The notes below the pieces were generated by a model. That model was not told the DNA's origin, searched no databases, and saw only the letters and a list, made by a program, of their open reading frames with translations. Both the position numbers and the translations under genes were made by a program. Positions 48,365-58,097 of a DNA stretch of 64,000 nucleotides are shown piece by piece. The DNA lies in assembly GCF_014193375.1 (NCBI RefSeq), contig NZ_JACHZF010000011.1:62001-126000 (forward strand), read 5' to 3'. Numbering within the stretch: the first letter of the stretch is position 1; every line of letters starts with the position of its first letter. The DNA comes from Halomonas campaniensis. Its GTDB lineage: Bacteria; Pseudomonadota; Gammaproteobacteria; Pseudomonadales; Halomonadaceae.

Positions 48365-49336
48365 ATGACGCAGCCCCAGACGCCCAGCCCCGAGATCCTC
48401 GCCTTCGGCGAAGCCATGGCGATGTTCGTCGCCGAAAGTCCCGGGGAGCTGGCCGATGTGGAGCGCTTCCAGCGCCGCATCGCCGGCGCCGACACCAACG
48501 TCGCGATCGGCCTGGCCCGGCTGGGCTTCCATGTCGGCTGGCTGAGCCGGGTGGGCAACGACGGCTTCGGCACCTTCATCCGCCGCACGCTGGAGGCCGA
48601 GGGGCTGGACTGTCGCCACCTGCGGGTGGACCCCGACCACCCCACCGGCCTGCTCTTCAAGGAGCGTGCCGAGGGCGGTGCCGACCCCCGCGTCACCTAC
48701 TTCCGCCGCGGCAGTGCCGCCAGTTGCCTGGCCCCCGGGGATGCCGACGGCGTCGACTTCCGGGCCTTACGCCACCTGCATGCCACCGGCATCCCTCCCG
48801 CGCTCTCCCCCAGCGCCCGTGAAGTGTCCCGTCTCCTGGTAGACCAAGCCCGCGCCAAGGGGGCCAGCGTCTCCTTCGACCCCAACCTGCGGCCCAGCCT
48901 GTGGTCGAGCGAGGCCGACATGCGCACCACCCTCAACGCACTGGCCGCCGAGGCCGACTGGGTGCTGCCGGGCCTCGCCGAGGGGCGCCTGCTCACCGGG
49001 CGCGACAGCCCCGAGGCGATCGCCGACTTCTACCTCGAGCGCGGCGCCCAGGCCGTGATCATCAAGCTGGGCCGCGAGGGAAGCTACTACCGCGGCCGCC
49101 TGGGCGGCCAGGAACAGAGCTTCACCCTGCCGGGCGTGCCGGTCGCCGAGGTGGTGGATACCGTGGGGGCCGGAGACGCCTTCGCCGTGGGCGTGATCAG
49201 CGCCCTGCTCGATGGCCGCTCCCCCCGGGAGGCCGTTCGCCGCGGCAACCTGATCGGCTCGCTGGCCGTACAGGTGGTGGGCGACATGGAGGGGCTGCCG
49301 AGCCGAGAGCGCCTCACCGCCCTGGAAACCGAATGA
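48365..49336 (+). CDS. kdgK: 2-dehydro-3-deoxygluconate kinase (PfkB family)
   Basis: 323 residues. Phosphorylates KDG to KDPG for the Entner-Doudoroff aldolase. Seen: AFGEAMAMFVAESPGEL at the N-terminus, RRIAGADTNVAIGLARLG (substrate loop), SFDPNLRPSLW, and the PfkB signature DTVGAGDAFAVG with the catalytic Asp. These match KdgK rather than ribokinase. It heads a plus-strand trio with a hydroxyacid dehydrogenase and KduD. The 206 bp upstream (48159-48364) contain no gene and separate it from the divergent ligase. Confidence 0.92.
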   Translation: MTQPQTPSPEILAFGEAMAMFVAESPGELADVERFQRRIAGADTNVAIGLARLGFHVGWLSRVGNDGFGTFIRRTLEAEGLDCRHLRVDPDHPTGLLFKERAEGGADPRVTYFRRGSAASCLAPGDADGVDFRALRHLHATGIPPALSPSAREVSRLLVDQARAKGASVSFDPNLRPSLWSSEADMRTTLNALAAEADWVLPGLAEGRLLTGRDSPEAIADFYLERGAQAVIIKLGREGSYYRGRLGGQEQSFTLPGVPVAEVVDTVGAGDAFAVGVISALLDGRSPREAVRRGNLIGSLAVQVVGDMEGLPSRERLTALETE

Positions 49337-49366
49337 CCCGAACACGACAACCAAGGAGCCTGTCCC

Positions 49367-50347
49367 ATGAAGAAGCGCGTCCTGGCCTATGGCCGACTGA
49401 ACGACACCCAGCTGGCACAGCTCGCCGAGCATTTCGAGGTCCAGACCTTCAGTGACCTGGCATCCGCCGATGACCCCGACTTCCGCGCCGCGCTCCCGGG
49501 CGCCCACGGCCTGATCGGCGCCAGCCTGACCGTCACCCCCGAGCTGCTGGACGCGGCACCCGAGCTCGAGACCATCGCCACCATCTCGGTGGGCTACGAC
49601 AACTACCCGGTCGACGAGCTGACCCGACGCGGCATCCTGCTCTGCAACACCCCGGATGTGCTCACCGAGACCACCGCCGATACCGGTTTCCTGCTGGTAA
49701 TGGCCGCGGCAAGGCGCGCCGTGGAGCTGGCCGAGTGGGTCAAGCGCGGCGACTGGCAGGCCGGCGTGGGCCCCGAGCACTTCGGCAGCGACGTCCACGG
49801 CAAGACCCTCGGCATGATCGGCTTCGGCCGCATCGGTGCCGCCATCGCCCGTCGCGGTGCGCTGGGCTTCGGCATGCGCGTGCTCTATTCCAACGCCTCG
49901 TCCAAGCCGGCGCTGGAAGCGGAGCTGGGCGCCGAGCACCGCGAGCTGGACGCGCTGCTCGCCGAGTCGGACTTCGTCTGCGTCACCGTCCCCCTCACCG
50001 TCGAGACCGAGCACCTGATCGGCGAGCGCGAGTTTGCCCTGATGAAGCCCTCGGCCATCTTCGTCAACATTGCCCGCGGCAAGGTGGTCCACGAGGCGGC
50101 GCTCATCGAGGCATTGGAGATGGGGCGCATCCGCGCCGCCGGACTGGATGTCTTCGAGCAGGAGCCGCTGTCGCCGGAATCGCCGCTGCCCCACATGACC
50201 AACGTGGTGGCCCTGCCCCACATCGGCTCGGCCACCCACGAGACACGCACCGCCATGGCCCAGCGCGCCGTGGACAACCTCATCCTGGCACTCAACGGCG
50301 AGCGTCCGATCAGCCTGGTCAATGAGTCCGCCTGGAGGGCGTCATGA
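49367..50347 (+). CDS. D-2-hydroxyacid dehydrogenase (GhrB/2-ketogluconate reductase type)
   Basis: 326 residues. NAD(P)-binding motif GMIGFGRIGAAIARRGALGFG, the catalytic Arg/Glu/His set in VNIARGKVVHE, AGLDVFEQEP and LPHIGSATHETR, and TISVGYDNYPVDELTRRGI, typical of the GhrB/TkrA branch that reduces glyoxylate, hydroxypyruvate and 2-ketogluconate. An AAGGAG site precedes the ATG. Its stop overlaps the kduD start as ATGA, so translation is coupled. The exact keto acid is not certain. Confidence 0.88.
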   Translation: MKKRVLAYGRLNDTQLAQLAEHFEVQTFSDLASADDPDFRAALPGAHGLIGASLTVTPELLDAAPELETIATISVGYDNYPVDELTRRGILLCNTPDVLTETTADTGFLLVMAAARRAVELAEWVKRGDWQAGVGPEHFGSDVHGKTLGMIGFGRIGAAIARRGALGFGMRVLYSNASSKPALEAELGAEHRELDALLAESDFVCVTVPLTVETEHLIGEREFALMKPSAIFVNIARGKVVHEAALIEALEMGRIRAAGLDVFEQEPLSPESPLPHMTNVVALPHIGSATHETRTAMAQRAVDNLILALNGERPISLVNESAWRAS

Positions 50348-51096
50348 ACCGCTTCTCGCTGGCCGGCCGGGTGGCCATGGTCACCGGCTGCAACAAGGGG
50401 CTCGGCCAGGGGCTGGCCGTCGCGCTGGCCGAGGCCGGCGCCGACATCGTCGGCGTCACCCGCCGCGACGCCGACGAGACCCGTGGGCGCATCGAGGCCC
50501 TGGGGCGTCGCTATACCGGCATTGCGGCGGAACTGGGCCGCGACGCCCCGTCGAAGATCGTCGACCAGGCGCTGAGCCAGGCCGGGCGGATCGATATCCT
50601 GATCAACAACGCCGGCACCATCCGCCGCGCCCCCGCCCTGGAGTTCAGCGAGGCGGACTGGGACGCGGTGATGGACGTCAACCTCAAGGCGGCCTTCTTC
50701 CTGGCCCAGGCGGTGGCCCGCCACCTGGTGGCGCGCCGGGCGCCTGGCCGCATCGTCAACGTCGCCTCGGTGCTCTCCTTCCAGGGCGGGATCCGCGTGC
50801 CCTCCTACACCGCCAGCAAGAGCGGCCTGCTGGGCCTGACCCGGCTGCTGGCCAACGAGTGGGCGGCCCACGGCATCACCGTCAACGCCATCGCCCCCGG
50901 GTACATGGCCACCGACAATACCCAGGCGCTGCGCGAGGACCCCGACCGCAGCGCCGAGATCCTGGCGCGGATCCCCGCCGGGCGCTGGGGGACCCCCGAG
51001 GACCTGGCCGGCGCGGCGATCTTCCTCTGCTCCGACGCCGCCGCCTACGTCAACGGTCATGCGCTGGCGGTGGACGGCGGCTGGCTGGCACGCTGA
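50344..51096 (+). CDS. kduD: 2-dehydro-3-deoxy-D-gluconate 5-dehydrogenase (KduD)
   Basis: 250 residues, a classical SDR: VTGCNKGLGQGLAVALAEAG (cofactor), INNAGTIRR, VASVLSFQGGIRVPSYTASKSG with the Ser-Tyr-Lys triad, and a C-terminal YVNGHALAVDGGWLAR. SLAGRVAMVTGCNKGLGQG and NNAGTIRRAPA are typical of KduD, which interconverts 2,5-diketo-3-deoxygluconate and KDG in uronate and pectin breakdown. It follows the hydroxyacid dehydrogenase with a 4-bp overlap and feeds KdgK. Confidence 0.88.
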   Translation: MNRFSLAGRVAMVTGCNKGLGQGLAVALAEAGADIVGVTRRDADETRGRIEALGRRYTGIAAELGRDAPSKIVDQALSQAGRIDILINNAGTIRRAPALEFSEADWDAVMDVNLKAAFFLAQAVARHLVARRAPGRIVNVASVLSFQGGIRVPSYTASKSGLLGLTRLLANEWAAHGITVNAIAPGYMATDNTQALREDPDRSAEILARIPAGRWGTPEDLAGAAIFLCSDAAAYVNGHALAVDGGWLAR

Positions 51097-51139
51097 CCGA
51101 CAGGAACGCTCGCCAGACTGGCGGAGCGGCGCCTGGCCC

Positions 51140-52624
51140 CTACGTCAGGTGGGCGAGCGCTGCGTCGAGCCCCTGCTCAGTTAGTCGGCGGTAGGCGGCG
51201 AGCACCGCCTCGGCGAAGTCGGCATCCGCCGCCAGCGCCGACGGGACGACATCGTCCATGGCCAGGAAGGCACTGACCAGCGCCTCGGGCGCCTGCCCGT
51301 GACGGGCATGCAGGTCGGCAAACCGCGCCGCCAGGGGATCGTCCACCACGTAGGTGTTGCCGCGGGTGTCCCGACCGGCGGTATAGCGGATCCAGCCCGC
51401 CAGGCCCAGGGCAATACAAGGCGATCCCCAGCCTTTCTCTCGGCGTGCCGAGGTACCGATCAGCCAGCGCTGTGGCAGCTTCTGGCTGCCGTCCATGGCG
51501 ATCTGGTGCAGGCGGTGCCGCAGGCTGTCGTTGGCGAAGCGTGCCAGCAGCGATTCGGCGTAGGTCTCAAGGTCGGTGCCCTCGGGCATGACCAGGGTCG
51601 GCGCCGCCTCCTCCAGCATGTAGTGGCGCAGCAGGGTCCTCAGATCGTCCCGGCTCACCGCCTCGTAGACGGTCTCGATGCCCTCGGGAGCCCCCAGGTA
51701 GGCCAGCAGCGAGTGGCTGGCGTTGAGCAGGCGCAGCTTCATGGCTTCGAAGGGGGCGACGTCGGCGACCATCACCACGCCGTCGGCCGTCCAGTCCGGC
51801 CGCCCCAGGGGGAAATCATCCTCCACCACCCACTGGAGGTAGGCCTCGGCCACCACGGCGTTGGGGTCATCGATCCCCAGCGCCGAGAGCCTGGCGAAAT
51901 CGGCCTCGGTCATGGCCGGCACGATGCCGTCGACCATGCTGCTGGGGAAGGCCCCCTCGCGCTCGATCCAGCCCGCCAGGGTGGCGTCCTGGCGCTCGGC
52001 GAGCTGGACCACGGCATGGCGGGCGCACCGGCCGTTGTCCGGCATGTTGTCACAGGAGAGCACCGTGAAGGGCGCAATCCCCCGGGCGCGTCGTCGCGCC
52101 AACGCCGCCACCAGGATCCCCGGCGCGGTGCGCGGCGCCTCGGGGGCGGCGATGTCGGCGGCGATCATGGGGTCGTCGGCGAGCAGCATGCCGCTGGCCG
52201 GGTTGAGGAAGTAGCCCTTCTCGGTGACGGTGAGGGTGACGATTCGTGTCTCGGGGGCGGCCAGCCGCGCCAGCAGGGCCTCGAGGTCGCGACCCCACCG
52301 CCCCTGGCCGTCGCGACCGGTGAGCCTGTCCTTTCCGGTGAACAGGGCCTCCTCGATCACCCCGATCTCGCGCAGGGTGACGGTCTCGCTGTCGGTGAAC
52401 TGGGCCACGTGATAGCGGTGGCCCGCCTCACGCAGGCCATCCACCAGGGCGATGCTCGAGCGCAGATTGGCGCTGCAGATCCCCCAGGAGGTATCGCCGC
52501 TGCGTTGGCGGTAACGCTCCAGATAGACCGCCTGGTGGGCGCGGTGAAAGGCCCCGAGCCCGAGGTGGACGATGCGCAGGCTGCCCGTCCGGGGCCCCGC
52601 GGGCACAACGACTGGATGCGGCAT
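51140..52624 (-). CDS. Mannitol dehydrogenase-family oxidoreductase (fructuronate/tagaturonate reductase-like)
   Basis: 494 residues. N-terminal Rossmann IVHLGLGAFHRAHQAVYLERY and the catalytic helix MKLRLLNASHSLLAYLG with the Lys and Asn-x4-His set of polyol dehydrogenases (PSLDR). UxuB/UxaB and MtlK share this architecture. The neighbouring KdgK, LgoD-like and UxaA-like genes favour a uronate reductase (fructuronate to mannonate or tagaturonate to altronate) over mannitol oxidation. GGGAGCC precedes the ATG. It is 42 bp downstream of the IlvD/Edd-family gene in a two-gene operon. Confidence 0.85.
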   Translation of the reverse strand: MPHPVVVPAGPRTGSLRIVHLGLGAFHRAHQAVYLERYRQRSGDTSWGICSANLRSSIALVDGLREAGHRYHVAQFTDSETVTLREIGVIEEALFTGKDRLTGRDGQGRWGRDLEALLARLAAPETRIVTLTVTEKGYFLNPASGMLLADDPMIAADIAAPEAPRTAPGILVAALARRRARGIAPFTVLSCDNMPDNGRCARHAVVQLAERQDATLAGWIEREGAFPSSMVDGIVPAMTEADFARLSALGIDDPNAVVAEAYLQWVVEDDFPLGRPDWTADGVVMVADVAPFEAMKLRLLNASHSLLAYLGAPEGIETVYEAVSRDDLRTLLRHYMLEEAAPTLVMPEGTDLETYAESLLARFANDSLRHRLHQIAMDGSQKLPQRWLIGTSARREKGWGSPCIALGLAGWIRYTAGRDTRGNTYVVDDPLAARFADLHARHGQAPEALVSAFLAMDDVVPSALAADADFAEAVLAAYRRLTEQGLDAALAHLT

Positions 52625-52666
52625 GGGTAAGGCTCCCGGTGCGGTGCTCGATCGGCACCGCCTCGT

Positions 52667-54472
52667 TCAGTGATTGTCGCGAGGCGGACTGCGGCGCGCC
52701 ACGTCGCGGTACTTGGTGGCCGGCGCCAGGGTCATGCCGCGGTCCAGCGGCTCCACCATCGAGCGCTGGATCTCCTGCCAGGGTGTCTGGTGCTCGGGGT
52801 AGCGATACCCCCCCTGTGCCTCCAGCCGCTGCCGCCGCGCCGCGAGCTCGGCCTCGTCGATCAGCAGCCGCACCTCTCCCTGGCGCAGGTCGATGCGCAG
52901 CCGGTCGCCGCTCTCCAGCAGGGCCAGGCCACCCCCGGTCGCCGCCTCCGGCGAGGCGTTGAGGATCGACGGCGACCCCGAGGTGCCCGACTGGCGACCG
53001 TCCCCCAGGCAGGGCAGCGATTCGATGCCGCGGCGGATCAGCGCCTCCGGGGGCTGCATGTTTACCACCTCGGCGCCGCCGGGATGGCCCACCGGGCCGG
53101 CCCCGCGCATCACCAGGATGGTGTGCTCGTCGATGCCCAGGCTCGGGTCATCGATGCGCGCATGGTAATCCTCCGAGCCATCGAACACCGCCACCCGGCC
53201 CTCGAAGGCCTCGGGGTCGTCCGGGTTACTGAGGAAGCGCTCGCGGAAGTCCGGCGAGATGACGCTGGTCTTCATCAGCGCCGAGTCGAAGAGGTTGCCC
53301 TTGAGGTTGAGGAATCCGGCATGTTCCACCAGCGGATTGGCGTAGCGGCGGATCACCTCGGGGTCCCGGGTCTCGCGCCCCGCCAGGTTGGCGGCCATCG
53401 GCTGGCCGTTGACCGTGAGCGCCTCGCCGTGGAGCCGGCCGGCCTCAAGCAGCTCATGCATCACCGCCGGCACGCCCCCGGCACGGTGGAACTCCTCGCC
53501 GAGGTAGGCCCCGGCGGGCATGACATTGGCCAGCAGCGGAATCCCATGGCCCAGCCGCTGCCAGTCGTCGTTGTCCAGCTCGACCCCGGCGTGGCGGGCG
53601 ATGGCATTGACATGGATGGGCGCGTTGGAGGAGCCCCCCAGCGCCGAGCAGGTGACGATGGCATTCTCGAAGGCTTCCCGGGTGAGGATGTCGCCGGGCC
53701 GCAGATCCTCCCAGACCATCTCGGTGATCCGCTCGCCGGTCTGGTAGGCGACCATGGCGCGCTCCTTGTAGGGGCCCGGGATCATCGCCGAACCGGGCAG
53801 GCTCATGCCCAGCGCCTCGGCCAGGGAGTTCATCGTCGAGGCGGTGCCCATGGTATTGCAGTGGCCCACCGACGGGGCGGACTCGGTGATGCGCGACAGG
53901 AACTCGGCGTAGTCGATGTCGCCGGCGGCCAGCCGGCGGCGCATCTCCCAGACGATGGTGCCCGAGCCGACGCGCTCGGCGCCGTGCCAGCCGTTGAGCA
54001 TGGGGCCGCCGGAGAGCACGATGGCCGGAATGTTCACCGTCGCCGCGGCCATCAGCGCCGCCGGGGTGGTCTTGTCGCAGCCGGTGGTCAGCACCACGCC
54101 ATCAAGCGGATAGCCGTGCAGCACCTCCACCAGGCCCAGATAGGCCAGGTTGCGATCCAGCGCCGCCGTGGGCCGGCGCACGTTCTCGTGGATAGGGTGC
54201 ATGGGGAACTCGAAGGGCACGCCGCCGGCGGCACGGACTCCCTCCTTGACCCGCTTAGCGAGTTCCATGTGGTGTCGGTTGCAGGGCGTCAGGTCGGAGC
54301 CCGACTGGCAGATGCCGATGATCGGCCGGCCCCCGGTGAGCTCCTCCAGGGTGATGCCCTGGTTCATGTAGCGCTCGATGCACAGGGCAGTGGTGCCGGG
54401 ATGGTCGGGATTGTCGAACCACCAGCGCGACCGTAGCTGGTCGGGGCGGACTCGGGGGCGAGTGGGTGACAT
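52667..54472 (-). CDS. IlvD/Edd-family sugar-acid dehydratase
   Basis: 601 residues from ATG 54472 with a CGGAG site; the longer frame adds 32 residues without support. Fe-S ligand cysteines are in [31 protein letters not shown] and [34 protein letters not shown] at the N-terminus marks the arabinonate/xylonate/galactonate-dehydratase branch rather than branched-chain IlvD. It removes water from an aldonic acid to give a 2-keto-3-deoxy acid, which fits the semialdehyde dehydrogenase encoded divergently at 54615. The actual aldonate is not determined. Confidence 0.88.
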   Translation of the reverse strand: MSPTRPRVRPDQLRSRWWFDNPDHPGTTALCIERYMNQGITLEELTGGRPIIGICQSGSDLTPCNRHHMELAKRVKEGVRAAGGVPFEFPMHPIHENVRRPTAALDRNLAYLGLVEVLHGYPLDGVVLTTGCDKTTPAALMAAATVNIPAIVLSGGPMLNGWHGAERVGSGTIVWEMRRRLAAGDIDYAEFLSRITESAPSVGHCNTMGTASTMNSLAEALGMSLPGSAMIPGPYKERAMVAYQTGERITEMVWEDLRPGDILTREAFENAIVTCSALGGSSNAPIHVNAIARHAGVELDNDDWQRLGHGIPLLANVMPAGAYLGEEFHRAGGVPAVMHELLEAGRLHGEALTVNGQPMAANLAGRETRDPEVIRRYANPLVEHAGFLNLKGNLFDSALMKTSVISPDFRERFLSNPDDPEAFEGRVAVFDGSEDYHARIDDPSLGIDEHTILVMRGAGPVGHPGGAEVVNMQPPEALIRRGIESLPCLGDGRQSGTSGSPSILNASPEAATGGGLALLESGDRLRIDLRQGEVRLLIDEAELAARRQRLEAQGGYRYPEHQTPWQEIQRSMVEPLDRGMTLAPATKYRDVARRSPPRDNH

Positions 54473-54545
54473 GGGAACTCCGACTGATCGGGGCCGTGTG
54501 GCCGGGCAATGGCGTGACGGCGAGAATTGCCCTAGTGTAGGGCTG

Positions 54546-54560
54546 TATGATGACATGATA
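54546..54560. promoter_or_regulatory. Imperfect palindrome in the divergent dehydratase/ALDH promoter
   Basis: TATGATGACATGATA is symmetric about its central base except for one pair. It sits midway in the 142-bp gap between two divergent catabolic operons, where a GntR-type repressor would bind; the GntR/FCD gene at 62188 is the obvious candidate. A related GTCATAC word occurs before the SDR gene at 56330-56336. Confidence 0.4.
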
Positions 54561-54614
54561 GGTAGCATGCCTGCCCCGGTACCACAAGCCGTATCCCCGC
54601 GTTAAGGAGTCCCC

Positions 54615-56183
54615 ATGACACTGCAAGGCACTTCCCTGATCGGCCGCGAGGCCGTCACCGGCGATCAGGCCGTCATCCGCGCCGTCGACCCGGCCAGCGG
54701 CGAGGCCCTGGCTCCCGACTACCCGGGACTGGATCGCCACGCGGTCGCCCGGGCCTGCCAGCTTGCCGAGGAGGCCTTCGCCAGCTACCGCGAGACCTCG
54801 CTCGACGTGCGAGCGGCCTTTCTCGAGGCCATTGCCGACGAGATCGAGGCCATCGGCGATGAGCTGATCACCCGCGCCATGGCCGAGACCGGCCTGCCCC
54901 GGGCGCGGCTCGAAGGTGAGCGCGGCCGCACCTGCGGCCAGCTGCGGCTGTTCGCCGGCGTGGTACGTGCCGGCGAGTGGCTTGATGTGCGCATCGACCC
55001 CGCGCTTCCCGATCGCCAGCCGCTGCCGCGGGTCGATCTGCGCCAACGCCACGTGGCCTTGGGCCCCGTAGCGGTGTTCGGCGCCTCCAATTTCCCGCTG
55101 GCCTTCAGCGTAGCCGGCGGCGATACCGCATCAAGCTTGGCCGCCGGCTGCCCCGTGGTGGTCAAGGCCCACTCCGCCCATCCCGGCACCTCCGAGCTGG
55201 TGGGCCGTGCCGTGCAGGCGGCCGTGACCCGCTGCCAGCTCCCCGAGGGGGTCTTCTCGCTGCTGTTCGGCGCCGGCAAGGAGATCGGCCAGGCGCTGGT
55301 CGCCGACCCGCGCATCCAGGCGGTGGGCTTCACCGGCTCGCGCGCCGGCGGCCTGGCGCTGCTGGCCACCGCCCAGGCGCGGCCGCAGCCGATCCCGGTC
55401 TACGCCGAGATGAGCTCCATCAACCCGGTGTTCCTGTTCCCGGAAGCGCTGGCGACGCGCGGCCCGGCAATCGCCGAGGGCTTCATCGGCTCGCTGAACA
55501 TGGGCGCCGGCCAGTTCTGCACCAACCCGGGCCTGGTGATCGGCATCAAGGGCCAGGCCCTGGATGCCTTCATCGAGGCCGCCGCTGAGGCCATCACGGG
55601 CAGCGCGGCCCAGACCATGCTCACCCCAGGGATCCACGCCGCCTACCAGGATGGCGTGGGCGCCCTGGTGGGCGAAGCCCGTGAGATCGCCCGCGGCCCG
55701 GTGGGCGACGGACCCTGTGCCTGTCAGCCGGCGCTGTTTGCCGCCTCGGCGGGTGATTTCCTCAAGAGCGACGCCCTGCAGGCCGAGGTCTTCGGCGCGG
55801 CGTCGCTGGTGGTCGAGTGTGACGACCTCGACCAGGTCAAGGCCGTGGCCGAGCATCTGGAGGGGCAGCTCACCGCCACCCTGCAGATGGACGACGGCGA
55901 CCTCGAGGCCGCCCGAACCCTGCTCCCAGTACTCGAGCGCAGGGCCGGCCGCATCCTGGCCAACGGCTGGCCCACCGGGGTCGAGGTGTGCCACGCCATG
56001 GTTCACGGCGGCCCCTTCCCCGCCACCTCAGACACCCGCACCACCTCGGTGGGCAGTGCCGCCATCCACCGCTTCCTGCGCCCGGTGTGCTACCAGAACC
56101 TGCCGGCCGGCCTGCTGCCCGAGGCCCTCCAGGAGGTCAACCCGCTCGGCGTCAGCCGCCTGGTCGACGGCAAGCGGGAATAG
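54615..56183 (+). CDS. 2,5-dioxovalerate (alpha-ketoglutarate semialdehyde) dehydrogenase-type ALDH
   Basis: 522 residues. [28 protein letters not shown] holds the catalytic Asn, [11 protein letters not shown] the cofactor loop, [13 protein letters not shown] the general base Glu, and [14 protein letters not shown] the nucleophilic Cys. The FCTNPGLV and MSSINPVF variants are typical of KGSADH in the pentose/hexarate pathways that produce 2-oxoglutarate. TTAAGGAG lies before the ATG. It is divergent from the IlvD/Edd-family gene and followed by a good terminator, so it is a single-gene unit. Confidence 0.9.
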   Translation: MTLQGTSLIGREAVTGDQAVIRAVDPASGEALAPDYPGLDRHAVARACQLAEEAFASYRETSLDVRAAFLEAIADEIEAIGDELITRAMAETGLPRARLEGERGRTCGQLRLFAGVVRAGEWLDVRIDPALPDRQPLPRVDLRQRHVALGPVAVFGASNFPLAFSVAGGDTASSLAAGCPVVVKAHSAHPGTSELVGRAVQAAVTRCQLPEGVFSLLFGAGKEIGQALVADPRIQAVGFTGSRAGGLALLATAQARPQPIPVYAEMSSINPVFLFPEALATRGPAIAEGFIGSLNMGAGQFCTNPGLVIGIKGQALDAFIEAAAEAITGSAAQTMLTPGIHAAYQDGVGALVGEAREIARGPVGDGPCACQPALFAASAGDFLKSDALQAEVFGAASLVVECDDLDQVKAVAEHLEGQLTATLQMDDGDLEAARTLLPVLERRAGRILANGWPTGVEVCHAMVHGGPFPATSDTRTTSVGSAAIHRFLRPVCYQNLPAGLLPEALQEVNPLGVSRLVDGKRE

Positions 56184-56215
56184 CCTGAGACGACGAGTCC
56201 ACGCTGGTGATCATG

Positions 56216-56242
56216 GGCGGCCTGCGGGCCGCCTTCTTGTTG
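56216..56242 (+). terminator. Rho-independent terminator after the ALDH gene
   Basis: A 7-bp GC stem (GGCGGCC with GGCCGCC, loop TGCG) followed directly by TTCTTGTTG, 32 nt after the stop. This is the clearest intrinsic terminator in the window. Confidence 0.7.
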
Positions 56243-56390
56243 GGCCGGTGGGCGCCGGCGGGTCGCCTACGGGTTGGCAAGCCGCCGGGAACTGGGCCAT
56301 ACTCTGACCGACCATCATCCTAGCATCCTGTCATACCAGCCAACCCATGGACGGCCCCGCCATCCGACACCCGCCGAGGACGCCCGAGAC

Positions 56391-57140
56391 ATGCGACTGA
56401 AGGACAAGACGGCCCTGATCACCGCCGCTGGCCAGGGCATCGGCCACGCCACCGCGCTGCGTTTCGCGGCGGAGGGCGCCCGGGTCATCGCTACCGACAT
56501 CGACAGCGACAAGCTCAAGGCACTGGAGGGACTGGAAGGCATCGAGACCCGCCGCCTGGACGTGCTCGATGCCGCGGCCGTGACGGCCCTGGCGACCGAG
56601 CTGCCGCCCCTGGACGTGCTCTTCAACTGTGCCGGCTTCGTGGCCAGCGGCTCGCTGCTGACCGGCAGCGACGACGACTGGGCGCTGTCGCTGGCGCTGA
56701 ACGTCACCGCCATGGCGCGGCTGACCCGCGCCCTGCTCCCGGCCATGATCGACCACGGCGGTGGCAGCATCATCAACATGGCCTCGGTGGCCTCGAGCCT
56801 CAAGGGCGTGCCCAACCGCTGCGCCTACGGCACCACCAAGGCCGCGGTGATCGGGCTGACCAAGTCGATCGCCGCCGACTTCATCGACCGGGGCATCCGC
56901 TGCAACGCCATCTGCCCCGGCACCGTGGACTCCCCTTCGCTGCGCCAGCGCATCCAGGCGCAGGCGCGCCAGCAGGGCCGCCCGGAGGCCGAGGTGCAGG
57001 CCGACTTCCTCGCCCGCCAGCCGCTGGGTCGTCTGGGCACGTCCGAGGAGATCGCCGCCCTGGCCACCTACCTGGCCGCGGACGAGTCCGCCTATACCAC
57101 CGGCACCGCCCAGGTCATCGACGGCGGCTGGCTGATCTGA
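56391..57140 (+). CDS. SDR-family dehydrogenase (BDH2/2-keto-3-deoxy-L-fuconate dehydrogenase-like)
   Basis: 249 residues from ATG 56391. LKDKTALITAAGQGIGHATAL, FNCAGFVASGSLL, NMASVASSLKGVPNRCAYGTTKAAVIG (Ser-Tyr-Lys) and DESAYTTGTAQVIDGGW, which resembles the DHRS6/BDH2 and 2-keto-3-deoxy-L-fuconate dehydrogenase group. The next gene is an FAH-family hydrolase, the enzyme that cleaves 2,4-diketo-3-deoxy acids, so a step oxidising a 2-keto-3-deoxy acid at C4 is likely. The frame upstream of the ATG reads into the intergenic region and is not used. First gene of a four-gene plus-strand operon. Confidence 0.85.
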   Translation: MRLKDKTALITAAGQGIGHATALRFAAEGARVIATDIDSDKLKALEGLEGIETRRLDVLDAAAVTALATELPPLDVLFNCAGFVASGSLLTGSDDDWALSLALNVTAMARLTRALLPAMIDHGGGSIINMASVASSLKGVPNRCAYGTTKAAVIGLTKSIAADFIDRGIRCNAICPGTVDSPSLRQRIQAQARQQGRPEAEVQADFLARQPLGRLGTSEEIAALATYLAADESAYTTGTAQVIDGGWLI

Positions 57141-57151
57141 ATCGACCGCCC

Positions 57152-57218
57152 CGAACAACGAAAAACGAACAACGAACAACGCGTCACTGACAGCGAATCA
57201 CCAACAGCGAATTACCAA
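57152..57218 (+). repeat. Two tandem-repeat arrays in the leader of the FAH-family gene
   Basis: Four heptamers CGAACAA (second copy CGAAAAA) fill 57152-57179 exactly, followed after 11 nt by two 14-mers CAGCGAATCACCAA and CAGCGAATTACCAA (57191-57218). The region is nearly free of T and of secondary structure and ends 15 nt before the start codon. Confidence 0.75.
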
Positions 57219-57233
57219 TAACAAGGAGAGCCC

Positions 57234-58085
57234 ATGAAACTGCTGCGCTTCGGCCCCCCGGGCCATGAGAAACCCGGTCTGCTCGACGCCGACGGGGTGA
57301 TCCGCGACCTCTCGGCCCACCTGCCTGACCTCGACGGCCGCCACCTCAGCCGCGACCTGCTGGCCCGGCTCGCCGAGCTCGACGCCTCCCGCCTGCCCAA
57401 GGTCCCGGCAGATACCCGCCTTGGCCCCTGCGTCGGGCGGGTTGGCAAGTTCATCTGCATCGGCCTCAACTACTCCGACCACGCCGCCGAGACCGGGGCC
57501 GAGGTCCCGCCGGAGCCGGTGGTCTTCAACAAGTGGACCAGCGCCATCTGTGGGCCCGACGACGACGTCATCATCCCTCGGGCCTCCACGAAGACCGACT
57601 GGGAAGTGGAGCTCGGCGTGGTGATCGGCAAGGAGGCCCGTTACGTGAGCGAGGCCGACGCCATGGACCATGTGGCCGGCTACTGCGTGGTCAACGACGT
57701 CTCCGAACGCGAGTTCCAGCTCGAGCGCAGCGGCACCTGGGACAAGGGCAAGGGCTGCGACACCTTCGGCCCCCTGGGCCCCTGGCTGGTCACACCGGAC
57801 GAGATCGCCGACCCCCATGAACTGGACCTGTGGCTGGAGGTGGATGGTCACCGCTACCAGGACGGCAACACCCGTACCATGGTCTACCGCATCCCCTTCC
57901 TGATCAGCTACCTGAGCCGCTTCATGAGCCTGCAGCCGGGCGATGTCATCTCCACCGGCACCCCGCCCGGAGTGGGCATGGGCCAGCAGCCGCCGACCTA
58001 CCTCCGGCCCGGCCAGCGCATGCGACTGGGCATCGCCGGGCTCGGCGAGCAGCATCAGGCTGTTGTCGCCGAACCCGGCCGCTGA
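57234..58085 (+). CDS. Fumarylacetoacetate hydrolase-family protein (2,4-diketo-3-deoxy acid hydrolase type)
   Basis: 283 residues. FICIGLNYSDHAAETG, the metal-binding WEVELGVVIGKEARYV (Glu-x-Glu), GYCVVNDVSEREFQ, DKGKGCDTFGPLGPWLV and VISTGTPPGVGMG are the standard FAH blocks. Homologues hydrolyse 2,4-diketo-3-deoxy-L-fuconate or -rhamnonate to pyruvate plus L-lactate, which fits the upstream SDR. AAGGAGAG lies before the ATG, after an unusual repeat-bearing leader. It is followed by the zinc dehydrogenase with a 12-bp gap. Confidence 0.88.
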   Translation: MKLLRFGPPGHEKPGLLDADGVIRDLSAHLPDLDGRHLSRDLLARLAELDASRLPKVPADTRLGPCVGRVGKFICIGLNYSDHAAETGAEVPPEPVVFNKWTSAICGPDDDVIIPRASTKTDWEVELGVVIGKEARYVSEADAMDHVAGYCVVNDVSEREFQLERSGTWDKGKGCDTFGPLGPWLVTPDEIADPHELDLWLEVDGHRYQDGNTRTMVYRIPFLISYLSRFMSLQPGDVISTGTPPGVGMGQQPPTYLRPGQRMRLGIAGLGEQHQAVVAEPGR

Positions 58086-58097
58086 TCGGAGATCGCC

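Noticed and set aside
51109-51128. Hairpin between convergent kduD and the uronate reductase gene
   Set aside because: The symmetric arms CGCCAG/CTGGCG leave a one-base loop, and the extended form needs a bulge; too weak to call a terminator.
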